64,000 nt of DNA from Lysinibacillus fusiformis (GTDB lineage Bacteria; Bacillota; Bacilli; Bacillales_A; Planococcaceae). The position numbers and the translations under genes are program-made. Location: contig NZ_PYWL01000006.1 of the NCBI RefSeq assembly GCF_003049525.1, forward strand, positions 1-64,000, given 5' to 3'. Below are positions 26,807 to 34,985 of this stretch, piece after piece. Each line of letters begins with the position of its first letter. Position 1 is the stretch's first letter. The notes beneath the pieces are model-generated. The model did not search any database. It was given only the letters and a program-made list of their open reading frames with translations, and was not told the DNA's origin.

Positions 26807-27985
26807 ATGAGGAAATATATATATAATGCTGTCATTATATTATTTGTTCTACAAATGAGTCATGTGCAAGTTTTTGCAAACTATGAAAAAGATGATGTAG
26901 CAACTGCTGATTCAATTAAAACACTACAATCTCTCATTAATAAAGAAGTTACGCAGCTATCAACGGAATTCTCTATTTACTATACTGGTGACATATCTGA
27001 TATTAAAGATGAACTAACAGACATTACGAAAGGTGCGATTCAAAACTCTTATATTTATACTAATATTTCTAGCTTTAAATGGAAGTATGATGGTTATAAC
27101 AAAAATATAGCTATTGCTTTTACATTTACCTATCATCATTCACAAACAGAGGAAGCAATTGTCGAACAATCATTGACGGATATTATTGCACCTATGCAAG
27201 GATTAAGCGACATACAAAAATTACAGGCTGCACATGATTTTATTGTTCTAACTGCGGAATATTCAAAAGAAACAGAAGGAAGTCAATATTCCCCTTACAC
27301 GCTACTGACAGAAAATAAGGGAGTCTGTCAGGCATATGCATTAGTGCTTTATCGAATGCTAGAAATGCTGGGCTTTGAGGTGCAATATGTACCTGGAAAA
27401 GTGGGCGAACAGCTCCATGCCTGGGTATTAGTGAAACTTGATCATAATTGGTATCATATCGATGTGACGTGGGATGATCCATTACCTGACCGGAAGGGGG
27501 AAGTACGTTATCAATACTTTCTAGTGTCGGATCGCCAATTATCACAGGATCATACATGGGATTATGCAAGCTTCCCGGCTGCAACAAGTGAGAAATATTC
27601 TGAAATGCAGGAAGTAACAAAAAGACAAAGTGTAACAACGCCTTTGCATGAAGGTTTTAATCCAAATAAGGGTATATCTATAATGGACGAAAATAGGCTA
27701 GCCAACAAACCATTCATAGAAAAGCCTACAAAACTTGTTTCACAAAACCAGAACGATTTAAACACTATAGACTCTTTTGATGTTAATGAATGGGCAACGA
27801 TTTTAGTAGAAAGTATGGTGGCTTTCCTAGTGCCTCATTCAAAAGATATTCAAGTGTCCCAAACAACGAAGCGGTTCCTATCGATTGAGCGAACAGAAAA
27901 ACGAATACCGCAAGAAAAATACGTCATAATAAAGGAGGTGTCCCATCCAATTTCGGGGCACCTCCTTCTTTCAATCAATTATTGA
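26807..27985 (+). CDS. Secreted transglutaminase-like protein
   Basis: 392 residues with an N-terminal signal peptide (hydrophobic about 6-18, likely cut near VFA-NYE). The transglutaminase/protease-like core is at about 135-240 with a Cys-His-Asp triad: C174 (KGVCQAYA), H205 (QLHAWV) and D219 (HIDVTWDD). I use the ATG at 26807, 10 bases after AAGGAG; the ATG at 26798 is too close to it. The last 150 residues show no known domain. Its final codons form a strong hairpin and overlap the convergent znuA-like gene by 7 bp. Relatives are cell-wall or surface proteins; the substrate is unknown. Confidence 0.85.
   Translation: MRKYIYNAVIILFVLQMSHVQVFANYEKDDVATADSIKTLQSLINKEVTQLSTEFSIYYTGDISDIKDELTDITKGAIQNSYIYTNISSFKWKYDGYNKNIAIAFTFTYHHSQTEEAIVEQSLTDIIAPMQGLSDIQKLQAAHDFIVLTAEYSKETEGSQYSPYTLLTENKGVCQAYALVLYRMLEMLGFEVQYVPGKVGEQLHAWVLVKLDHNWYHIDVTWDDPLPDRKGEVRYQYFLVSDRQLSQDHTWDYASFPAATSEKYSEMQEVTKRQSVTTPLHEGFNPNKGISIMDENRLANKPFIEKPTKLVSQNQNDLNTIDSFDVNEWATILVESMVAFLVPHSKDIQVSQTTKRFLSIERTEKRIPQEKYVIIKEVSHPISGHLLLSINY
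27932..27967. terminator. Terminator hairpin inside convergent gene ends
   Basis: A 13-bp stem aaggaggtgtccc/ggggcacctcctt (one G:U) has a 10-base loop. It lies inside the last codons of the transglutaminase-like gene and just past the stop of the zinc-binding lipoprotein gene on the other strand. It probably terminates the minus strand and may act on both. Confidence 0.75.
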
Positions 27986-28998
27986 CTGCTTAAAGCTTTA
28001 TCTAATGTTTGAATGTTTTTCTTCATCAATGTGAAGTAAGTTTCCTTATTTTTTTCATCGTCGGCCGTTAATACACTTAAATTATGCAATACAAGTGATT
28101 CTGCACCAACTTCTTTTTGAATGACCTCTGCTAATTTAGAAGAGACATTTTGTTCAAATAAAATATAGTGAATATGCAATTCATTAGCTTTATCAACAAT
28201 CGATGTTAGTTCTTTTTGTGATGGTTCATTTTGAGAATTTAAGCCAGCAATAGGTACTTGTGTTAGACCGTATTGACCTGCAATATAGCCGAATGCTGCA
28301 TGAGATACAAAAAATGTTTTATTTTGTGCTTGATCAGCCATTGCTTTAAATTCACCATCTAAATCTTGTAATTCTTTTACCAATGCCTCGTAATTTTGAT
28401 TAAAAGTAGATTCTTGAGCAGGCATTTTTTCCACCAACGTGTTTTTAATAGCAAGTGCTAAATCCTGACTAATTGTTGGAGACAGCCAAACATGAGGGTC
28501 TATATCGCCATGCTCATGATCATCGTGTCCATGTTCTTCTTCCGCATGATCGTGTTCTTCCTCAGTTGTAGCGTGATCATGGTGATCTTCTTCTGGATGA
28601 ACATGACCTGTACTTGTAGCTAATTTTTCATCTGAAACTTCATCGGCAGTTGCCACCATTGTGACATCTTCATTCGCTAATGTTTTTTTAGCATTTTCAA
28701 CAAAGCCCTCTAGTCCTAAGCCAATATAGAAAAAGATATCGGCATCTGCTAATTTCATCATATCTTTTTGAGTTGGTTCAAATGTGTGTTCATTGGCACC
28801 AGCCGGATAAATAGAAGAGACATCAACAAAATCACCGCCAATACGCTGTGCAAAATAGCTTAAAGGATAAACAGTAGTATAAATTGTTAATTTATCCGTC
28901 TCATTAGAAGATTTTGGGGAAGTAGATGATTGATCTCCGCAAGCAGCGGTAAACAGGGCAAAAACTGTGACTAGCAATAATACATAAACTTTTTTCAT
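27979..28998 (-). CDS. znuA: Zinc-binding lipoprotein, ZnuA/AdcA type
   Basis: A 339-residue cluster A-I metal-binding protein. The lipobox is TAAC with lipid cysteine 20. A loop at about 118-160 is extremely rich in H, D and E (HVHPEEDHHDH and similar), as in zinc-specific members. DPHVWLSP supplies a metal histidine. The znuB and znuC partners are not in the window. A Zur-like box lies 22 bases upstream. Confidence 0.92.
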   Translation of the reverse strand: MKKVYVLLLVTVFALFTAACGDQSSTSPKSSNETDKLTIYTTVYPLSYFAQRIGGDFVDVSSIYPAGANEHTFEPTQKDMMKLADADIFFYIGLGLEGFVENAKKTLANEDVTMVATADEVSDEKLATSTGHVHPEEDHHDHATTEEEHDHAEEEHGHDDHEHGDIDPHVWLSPTISQDLALAIKNTLVEKMPAQESTFNQNYEALVKELQDLDGEFKAMADQAQNKTFFVSHAAFGYIAGQYGLTQVPIAGLNSQNEPSQKELTSIVDKANELHIHYILFEQNVSSKLAEVIQKEVGAESLVLHNLSVLTADDEKNKETYFTLMKKNIQTLDKALSSQ

Positions 28999-29020
28999 AT
29001 AATATAATCCCTTTCTTAAA

Positions 29021-29035
29021 TAGTAACCATTACGA
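29021..29035 (-). promoter_or_regulatory. Zur-type box before znuA-like gene
   Basis: On the minus strand the site reads TCGTAATGGTTACTA. The left half matches the Bacillus Zur half-site exactly and the right half matches at 5 of 7 positions. A promoter TTGTAC-17-TATTAT lies just upstream. Zur repression under zinc sufficiency is inferred. Confidence 0.75.
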
Positions 29036-29087
29036 TTTATTTTTTAGAACAGTTATTATAATAACGCACAACTTCAAAAAGTACAAG

Positions 29088-29132
29088 AAAAAATGACCTC
29101 CGAAAATTAATTCTTTTTCGAAGGCCATTTTT
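29088..29132 (-). terminator. Terminator of yidD
   Basis: On the minus strand aaaatggccttcgaaa pairs with tttcggaggtcatttt (G:U pairs included), then T-rich sequence follows. The left arm overlaps the last codons of yidD. Confidence 0.8.
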
Positions 29133-29340
29133 CTGGCACTGGATCAAAGCCACCAGGATGAAAAGGATGGCATTTGGATATACGTGTAATAGTTAGAATA
29201 AAACCTTTTAGCGCCCCATGCTTTTGAAAAGCTTCGAGGCCATAAGAAGAACATGTGGGATGGAAACGACAAGTAGGTGGCGTCATTGGCGAGATGTATT
29301 TTCTATAAAACTTAATGAGCCAAATAAAGGGATATTTCAT
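29107..29340 (-). CDS. yidD: Membrane protein insertion efficiency factor YidD
   Basis: A 77-residue YidD protein that assists YidC-type membrane insertion. It has the amphipathic N-terminus [12 protein letters not shown] and the conserved cysteines and histidines [15 protein letters not shown] and [14 protein letters not shown]. Its ATG overlaps the stop of a 53-codon membrane ORF by 3 bases. Confidence 0.96.
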   Translation of the reverse strand: MKYPFIWLIKFYRKYISPMTPPTCRFHPTCSSYGLEAFQKHGALKGFILTITRISKCHPFHPGGFDPVPEKWPSKKN

Positions 29341-29498
29341 CGTTGTTCTTCCTCTTGTTGCGATGGAAATTGTTCTGGCTTTGCGTCAATTGTTTGCGTA
29401 AAGATATTATTTTTTTTCTTGATAATGAAAATGACAGAAAGACCGAACATTAACATCATCATAGCAATCATAATAATAATTGGTAATGGTACACCCAT
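29337..29498 (-). CDS. Small membrane protein upstream of yidD (53 aa)
   Basis: An unrecognised 53-residue protein with one hydrophobic helix ([19 protein letters not shown] onward to about residue 26), then KKK and a hydrophilic tail ending in EEEQR. It has a GGAG ribosome site 8 bases before ATG. The stop overlaps the yidD start (ATGA), which strongly supports real translation and coupling. It may take part in membrane insertion with YidD; that is inference. Confidence 0.7.
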   Translation of the reverse strand: MGVPLPIIIMIAMMMLMFGLSVIFIIKKKNNIFTQTIDAKPEQFPSQQEEEQR

Positions 29499-29549
29499 TG
29501 CTTTCACTCCAAATTCAATTAATAAAATTTATAAGTAATGAATGACTTG

Positions 29550-29696
29550 CTAGTTCTCCTCTTGATGATAGCTTTGTTTAGGTTTTTCATCAACGGTATG
29601 TTTAAAAGCATAGGCACGGTTGACACTGATAACTGTCGCAATAGTGATAATAATAACGATGATGATTGCGACGATTAAGAGCGTAGTTAAACTCAT
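29550..29696 (-). CDS. YtzI-like small membrane protein (48 aa)
   Basis: 48 residues: one hydrophobic helix (about 5-24), then NRAYAFKHTVDEKP and a polar tail. The AYxxKHTVD stretch recalls the Bacillus YtzI family, from memory and unverified. The ribosome site is GGAGTGAG; an ATG one codon upstream (29699) is equally possible. Function unknown. Confidence 0.6.
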   Translation of the reverse strand: MSLTTLLIVAIIIVIIITIATVISVNRAYAFKHTVDEKPKQSYHQEEN

Positions 29697-29830
29697 CATA
29701 CTCACTCCGTTCTTTGTTCATCATACTTATTATAAGTGATATGGACATTTTAATTGTGAAGGAAGTTTGACATTCCAAAGAATAAAACAACATCATTCTC
29801 TCCATACTATGGGAAAAGGAGTGAATCGTA

Positions 29831-30151
29831 ATGATGGATCGTCAACGTGTATATTTTTCACTTGCCAATAGAACCTATTATACGAATCCATATGCAGGGC
29901 CTTGGAATTTTGAACTGAATGTGGATCGACAAGCATTAGATGTTTTTGAGAAAATTTTTCAGCAAATGCAGTTGTTAGAAATTTCCAATGCATGGCGTGC
30001 ACAGTTACCGTATATCCAATATCACTTAGATAGAGAAAATGATGAAATTGATTTAAGATTGATGAAAATTTATGCATTAGTTCATGAGTATGGAGATGAG
30101 GAAACGAAGTCATTTGTGGAGCAGCTACCTTATTTTAATAAGCGAGTCTAA
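29831..30151 (+). CDS. Hypothetical protein, 106 aa
   Basis: I do not recognise this protein. It is 106 residues, soluble, rich in aromatic and acidic residues, with no signal peptide or membrane helix. The start follows AAAGGAG by about 9 bases, and a hairpin follows the stop. An antisense frame of equal length exists but has no ribosome site. Confidence 0.65.
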   Translation: MMDRQRVYFSLANRTYYTNPYAGPWNFELNVDRQALDVFEKIFQQMQLLEISNAWRAQLPYIQYHLDRENDEIDLRLMKIYALVHEYGDEETKSFVEQLPYFNKRV

Positions 30152-30159
30152 TGGGGTTT

Positions 30160-30197
30160 GATTTTCACTTTGAGTGTCGCCACTCTCAGTGAAAATC
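30160..30197. terminator. Long hairpin between convergent genes
   Basis: gattttcact...gagtg pairs with cactc...agtgaaaatc (15 pairs, 2 mismatches, 4-base loop). It has no clear T run. It lies between the hypothetical gene and the AroM-like gene end. Confidence 0.5.
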
Positions 30198-30217
30198 AAT
30201 CACCTCAGTAGAGGATA

Positions 30218-30889
30218 TTAACATATTGCCTTTAATATAGTAAAAACAGCTTCACGTGGAACGATGATAGGTATATTCAGTTGATGTTTAATCATATTTT
30301 TCATCGGTGTGGAATAGCCCATACAATCAAGAATGAGCAAATCAGCACCATCGTATTCTAATTGCTGTGCCTTTGCTAATAAATCGTGTGCATTAAAGTG
30401 ATAAGGTGAACTTGCAGAGAAATTCACTTCAAAATGAGCTTTTTGCCATTTTTCTGCAACCGTTATTTGTTGATCAGGCTCAGGGCCTATTAAACCTATG
30501 GCTAATTCCGTATGAAGGCCTTTCACTAAATTAGTCATCATACGATCCGGGAGTAATAGATTTTTAATGGATAGTTTATTGGCAAAATCGCCTGTACACA
30601 TTAGTAAAATCCAAGTAAAGCCATGGAGATCATGAAGGCATTGCTGAATATAAGGCATGAGCTTTGCTTTACTTAACCTTACCTGCTGACCATTTGTCAG
30701 GAGAGTCACTAAAACATCAGTGTCTTCCTGTGAGGGAGATAGCGCTGAAATTTCAGATGGAGATAGGGAATCAAGGACACCAAATTCATGAACATGGAGG
30801 CCATCTTGTTTTAAATGCTGAATATCCTCCGCCATATCTTTACGAGGAGCTTGACCAATAGTTACAATGGCAATTTTTGAGTGTTCCAT
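30218..30889 (-). CDS. AroM family protein
   Basis: 223 residues resembling AroM (IAIVTIGQAPRKDMAEDI at 6-23; LILDCMGYS near 185; NIPIIVPREAVF at the end). AroM's biochemical role is not established; its Asp/Glu-racemase-like fold has been suggested. It overlaps the upstream amidohydrolase gene by 28 bp and is the last gene of the minus-strand arm of the peptide locus. A role in processing an imported amino-acid derivative is inference. Confidence 0.85.
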   Translation of the reverse strand: MEHSKIAIVTIGQAPRKDMAEDIQHLKQDGLHVHEFGVLDSLSPSEISALSPSQEDTDVLVTLLTNGQQVRLSKAKLMPYIQQCLHDLHGFTWILLMCTGDFANKLSIKNLLLPDRMMTNLVKGLHTELAIGLIGPEPDQQITVAEKWQKAHFEVNFSASSPYHFNAHDLLAKAQQLEYDGADLLILDCMGYSTPMKNMIKHQLNIPIIVPREAVFTILKAIC

Positions 30890-32037
30890 TGTGCTTCCTC
30901 CGCTTCAAAATATTTTTCTCCGTTTACATAGGTTTGTAGTACTTTCGCTTCCGTTTCAAAAATAGGGTGAGACCACACAACAAAATCAGCATCTTTACCT
31001 TCCTCAAGACTACCAATTCGATGATCAAGCTGTACAAGCTTAGCGGCATGTATCGTAATGCTTTTTAAGGCTGTTTGTTCATCTAACCCATAACGAATTG
31101 CTTCAGAGGCGCAATACTTTAAGTACTGAATGGGTACAAAGGGATGATCCGTCATGATAGCAAAAGGAATACTATGCTCTTTAAATATCGCAGCAATAGC
31201 TGGTGTAGAATGCCGGGTTTCATATTTAGATGGGGTTAACATATAGGGACCAAGCGTTGCATGGAATCCACTATTTTTTACTGCATCAACAATGAGATAG
31301 CCTTCTGTACAATGCTCTAAATGGAGCTTCACATTAAATTCTTTGGCAATTCGTATAGCGGTCATAATATCATCTGCTCTATGGCAATGAAGACGAAGGG
31401 GCATTTCACCACGGAGTACCTCAATAAATGGTCGTAATTCCGAATTTCGGAATACCTCTTCAGCTTGCTCCTGTTCATTCAGCAGGCTAGCCCGTTGGAA
31501 GCCATCCCGTAGCAGTTGAGCAATCGCCATACGGGTCATTGGCTTTCGTTTATATTGATTACCAAAGACGTTCTTTGGATTTTCCCCTAATGCTCCTTTT
31601 AATCCACTTCGTTCTACTAGGACGCGAGAAGCGAGAGTGGGACCTGCTGTTTTCAGGATACTCCAAATACCACCAATAACATTGGCACTACCCGGACCAG
31701 TTTGTACAGTTGTCACGCCACCTTCGAGGGCATGCTGAAAGGAGAAATGGCGAATATCAACACTGTCTAAAGCATGCATAAGCGGCGTAAATGGTTCGCT
31801 ATATTCATTAGCATCATTAATATCTTCAGTTACTTCTGCCCATGTTCCTACATGTGCATGGATATCAATTAATCCTGGTGTGACATATGCTCCCTGTAGA
31901 TCGATTAAGTGCGCATAAGGGGGTATTTCTTTTGCTGGCCCTACATAAACAATGCGTCCATCTTCAACCCATAGCTGTTCAAAAAAATCATTTTGTTCAT
32001 TGACTGTGAGAAACGTTGCATGATGATAAATTATCAT
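30862..32037 (-). CDS. Amidohydrolase family protein (metal motif intact)
   Basis: A 391-residue amidohydrolase-superfamily enzyme (imidazolonepropionase/dipeptidase-like). The metal motif is D58-x-H60-x-H62 (GLIDIHAHVG). Further ligand candidates are the histidines in RLHCHRADD and LHLEHCTEG and the aspartate in IMTDHPF. It likely hydrolyses a C-N bond in a cyclic or amide substrate. It overlaps its paralogue upstream by 4 bp (ATGA) and aroM downstream by 28 bp. Confidence 0.9.
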   Translation of the reverse strand: MIIYHHATFLTVNEQNDFFEQLWVEDGRIVYVGPAKEIPPYAHLIDLQGAYVTPGLIDIHAHVGTWAEVTEDINDANEYSEPFTPLMHALDSVDIRHFSFQHALEGGVTTVQTGPGSANVIGGIWSILKTAGPTLASRVLVERSGLKGALGENPKNVFGNQYKRKPMTRMAIAQLLRDGFQRASLLNEQEQAEEVFRNSELRPFIEVLRGEMPLRLHCHRADDIMTAIRIAKEFNVKLHLEHCTEGYLIVDAVKNSGFHATLGPYMLTPSKYETRHSTPAIAAIFKEHSIPFAIMTDHPFVPIQYLKYCASEAIRYGLDEQTALKSITIHAAKLVQLDHRIGSLEEGKDADFVVWSHPIFETEAKVLQTYVNGEKYFEAEEAQWNTQKLPL

Positions 32038-33104
32038 TTTGACATACCTTCTTCCGTTGCATAAACTTTTTCCCCTTTAATAAAAGTAGCGATAACCTGT
32101 GCATCTAAATTTAATGGGTGCTTATCCCAAATCACAAAATCAGCATAAAGGCCATCACGAATAGCACCTGTTTTATGGGCAATGCCTAGGAAATTAGCAG
32201 CACCTGTTGTCAAAGTATAGAGAACATCGGAGCGTGACATACCTTCTCTAACAGCTAAACAACCTTCTAATGTCAGATGGGATGTGCTACTAACAGGGTG
32301 ATCTGTACAAAAAACAAATGGAATTGTTTGAGTGAATAGCTGATGATACAGCTTTGGTGACAGCTCCATCATCTCATTATGCTCAATATAACGGAATGTC
32401 GGCCCAGCAATAACCGTATGGAAAGCTGTTTCTTCAACAAGAGGAATTTCCGTGCCATGAATAATATGAAAGTCAAAAGCATTATTAAATTCTTGTTGTA
32501 GTCGATGAATTAATTCAATATCGACAGCTTTATGGGCCCGTACAACAATCTTATGAATGGAAGGTTCCTGTTGTTGAATTTGTTGGAGTGTGTCCCTTAA
32601 GATTTTAGCGATGCCCATACGAGTCAATGGCTTTTTCTTTTCAGCAAAAAATGTACTTTTTGCCTGGTGTCCAATAGAAAAGGAATATGCAACATCTTTT
32701 GCAATCATCATTTCATCTACAGTTGTATGTGTATGATGAATGATAGCCGTTTTGGCACCAATTAAGCTTTTGGGAGAAGGAACAATATGCGATGCTGTAA
32801 CCCCATGTGAGACAGACTTTTGAAAGGCACCATCAAAGGGGTAAATACCATCAATAACTGAATATTGTAAGTGCGATTCAAATTCATAGCTATCATCACC
32901 TTCCCAACGAATGCCAATTTCAGCTAAACCAATTTGTGAACAACTATCGATAAGGCCAGGAGTAATATAATAGCCATCTAAATTTATTTCATTCTCGGCA
33001 GTATGTGTAGCTTGTTCGAAATATTCTCCTTGCACTTGGAATGACTGTTTATCAAAGCTACGAGTGTCAGAGTTAAAGACAAGCCCATTTATATATCGAG
33101 TCAT
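32034..33104 (-). CDS. Amidohydrolase paralogue lacking the HxH motif
   Basis: 356 residues, clearly paralogous to the next gene (shared LTRMGIAKILRD, ITPGLID, TDHP and C-terminal DGLYADFVIWDKHPL). At the position of HxH it has GLIDSCSQIG (residues 51-59), so both N-terminal metal histidines are replaced (C55, Q57). The histidines in VRAHKAVD and FHIIHGTE and the aspartate in FCTDHPV remain. It may bind one metal, use a different chemistry, or be a non-catalytic partner of the intact paralogue. The ribosome site is AAGGAGA. Confidence 0.88.
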   Translation of the reverse strand: MTRYINGLVFNSDTRSFDKQSFQVQGEYFEQATHTAENEINLDGYYITPGLIDSCSQIGLAEIGIRWEGDDSYEFESHLQYSVIDGIYPFDGAFQKSVSHGVTASHIVPSPKSLIGAKTAIIHHTHTTVDEMMIAKDVAYSFSIGHQAKSTFFAEKKKPLTRMGIAKILRDTLQQIQQQEPSIHKIVVRAHKAVDIELIHRLQQEFNNAFDFHIIHGTEIPLVEETAFHTVIAGPTFRYIEHNEMMELSPKLYHQLFTQTIPFVFCTDHPVSSTSHLTLEGCLAVREGMSRSDVLYTLTTGAANFLGIAHKTGAIRDGLYADFVIWDKHPLNLDAQVIATFIKGEKVYATEEGMSK

Positions 33105-33129
33105 CGGATCAGATCTCTCCTTATGAAGA

Positions 33130-33159
33130 GAAAAGCGGAGACAAGAATCTCCACTTTTC
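33130..33159 (-). other. Intercistronic hairpin after the binding-protein gene
   Basis: On the minus strand gaaaagtggaga pairs with tctccgcttttc (one G:U). It sits between the binding-protein gene and the amidohydrolases. Such hairpins often stabilise binding-protein mRNA or partially terminate; this role is inferred. Confidence 0.6.
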
Positions 33160-33167
33160 TAGTTGAG

Positions 33168-34769
33168 TTATTTTGATAGGGATACGTTCGTACCATTTGG
33201 ATGAACAATTTGAACAGAGTTATCAGCTGAAACTTCAAAGCCCTGTACATGTTTATTTACGCCTGCAACAGTTTGCGTTGCTTCTAATTCGATACGTGGA
33301 ACATCCGCTAGTATAAGTTTTAATGCCTCTTGGTATAGTTTTGCTCGTTCTTCTTGTACGACTGTTTCGGATACAGCACGCTCCAATAATTTATCAACTT
33401 CTGGATTGCTGTAGCCTTTACCATTACCTAACGCTCCGATTTGATTTGTGTGGAATAATTGATAGAGGAAGAAATATGGATCTGGATACCAAGTCCAACC
33501 ACCAATATTCATTGGAGCATTGCCCTTTGCTACTGTATCACTGTAAGTACCCCATTCAAGGACTTTAATTTCAACATCTATATTTAAATTTTTCTTCAAT
33601 TGACTTTGGAAAATCGTTGCGTAAGGAACACGTGCCTCTGATACGTAAATCTCTGTTTTGAAGCCGTCAGCATAGCCGGCATCCGCTAATAATTTTTTAG
33701 CTTCTTCAGGATTATATTTCGGTACCATATCGACTAAGGATTTATCATAACCCCAAGAACCTGGAGGTAAAGGTAAATAGGAAACATCACCGCCACCCCA
33801 TTGATTAACACCAGAAATGATTTCCTCAACATTTGTTGCCATATAAATGGCTTCACGTACACGCTTATCAGCAGTTGGGCCTACTTTATTGTTGAGATCC
33901 AGGTAAACAATGGATAAGCCCGGATTTGTTAACAGCTCAAGATTACTATCTTGATTGATAATTTCTCGATTTTGGCCTTTTACGTCCATCGCGATATCAA
34001 TATCACCTGAACGTAATGCATTGGTCATCATATTTTGGTCGGAGATAAATTTCATTGCTAAATGGTCGAGATTTGGCTTGTCTCCCCAATAATTTTCATG
34101 GCGTGCCAGTTTTACTTCTTGGTCTTTTTTCCATTCTGTTAACTGGAATGGACCGGTGCCAATGAAATGCTCAGAAAATTTATCGCCCCATCCTTCAATC
34201 TCTTCTTTTGGAATAATGATATTCCCAGCATCAGTTAGCATAGCAAGTAGGGCAGCATTAGGAGTAGCTAAGTGAATCTCTACTTCATAATCAGATAGCA
34301 CCTTAACCTCTGTCACGCCACTAAGACGATTCATAGCCGATTCTTTAGCAGAACGTTCTAATGAATATTTCACATCTTCAGCTGTCATCTCACGACCATC
34401 TTGGTATTGTCCCTTTTGGAATTTTACACCCTCACGTAATTGGAACGTATAAACTAACATATCATCTGATACTTTCCATTCCGTTGCTAATGAGGGAATG
34501 ATATCCGACAGATCTTTGTTATAAACAACTAAAGTATCACCCATTTGACGCATTACCTGTGATTCATAAACCCCTGTATATTTGATCGGGTCAAACGTTT
34601 TGGCATTCGCTGAAAGACCAACATTTAATGATCCTCCAGAAGTAACTTCTCCATCTTGTTCATCTGATGAGTTATTTTTTTCTGTATTCCCACCACAAGC
34701 AGCTAAAACAGCAATCATTAAAGTTAAAAAGAAAAGTAGGAAAGATTTTTTTACGTTTATTTTCTTCAT
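33168..34769 (-). CDS. Peptide-binding lipoprotein, OppA/DppA family
   Basis: A 533-residue SBP family 5 solute-binding protein. The lipobox is LAAC with lipid cysteine 25. Family signatures include FDPIKYTGVYESQVMRQMGDTLV, DGREMTAEDVKYSLER and FIGTGPFQLTEWKK. It supplies the transporter encoded divergently to the right. The ribosome site is AAAGGAGG. It is the first gene of the leftward arm, and the box at 34794-34816 lies 25 bp before the start. Confidence 0.95.
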   Translation of the reverse strand: MKKINVKKSFLLFFLTLMIAVLAACGGNTEKNNSSDEQDGEVTSGGSLNVGLSANAKTFDPIKYTGVYESQVMRQMGDTLVVYNKDLSDIIPSLATEWKVSDDMLVYTFQLREGVKFQKGQYQDGREMTAEDVKYSLERSAKESAMNRLSGVTEVKVLSDYEVEIHLATPNAALLAMLTDAGNIIIPKEEIEGWGDKFSEHFIGTGPFQLTEWKKDQEVKLARHENYWGDKPNLDHLAMKFISDQNMMTNALRSGDIDIAMDVKGQNREIINQDSNLELLTNPGLSIVYLDLNNKVGPTADKRVREAIYMATNVEEIISGVNQWGGGDVSYLPLPPGSWGYDKSLVDMVPKYNPEEAKKLLADAGYADGFKTEIYVSEARVPYATIFQSQLKKNLNIDVEIKVLEWGTYSDTVAKGNAPMNIGGWTWYPDPYFFLYQLFHTNQIGALGNGKGYSNPEVDKLLERAVSETVVQEERAKLYQEALKLILADVPRIELEATQTVAGVNKHVQGFEVSADNSVQIVHPNGTNVSLSK

Positions 34770-34793
34770 TCGTGCTAGCCTCCTTTATTATGT

Positions 34794-34816
34794 TTCACAA
34801 TATGAACCGTTGATTC
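34794..34816. promoter_or_regulatory. Operator-like box 1 (probable IclR site)
   Basis: TTCACAATATGAACC followed by GTTGATTC. It matches the box at 34936-34958 at 21 of 23 positions and contains the dyad TTCA-caata-TGAA. It lies 25 bp before the binding-protein start. Confidence 0.7.
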
Positions 34817-34898
34817 AAAAATGGTAGGTTCGAAATAAAAGTAGCACATTTGTAAACAAGAAGTAAATATAAAATTAAAAAAATTCAGAAAAAATATA

Positions 34899-34928
34899 TT
34901 TACAAATAATTATCGCTAGGTGTAGTAT
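34899..34928 (+). promoter_or_regulatory. Promoter for the rightward transporter operon
   Basis: TTTACA, an 18-bp spacer and TAGTAT. The box at 34936-34958 begins 8 bp after the -10, so a bound regulator would cover the start point. Confidence 0.5.
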
Positions 34929-34935
34929 TTAGTTA

Positions 34936-34958
34936 TTCACAATATGAACCAATGATTC
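34936..34958. promoter_or_regulatory. Operator-like box 2 (probable IclR site)
   Basis: TTCACAATATGAACC followed by AATGATTC, 27 bp before the permease start. With box 1 it places near-identical elements symmetrically at both ends of the divergent control region. Confidence 0.7.
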
Positions 34959-34985
34959 TAATAATGAAAAGGAGGTCTTAATAAG

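Noticed and set aside
28455..28645. Low-complexity histidine-rich stretch as a repeat element
   Set aside because: It is the normal metal-binding loop of a zinc-specific ZnuA-type protein, in frame.
29793..30113. Antisense 106-codon frame opposite the hypothetical gene
   Set aside because: It has no ribosome site, and the plus-strand frame has both a ribosome site and a following hairpin.
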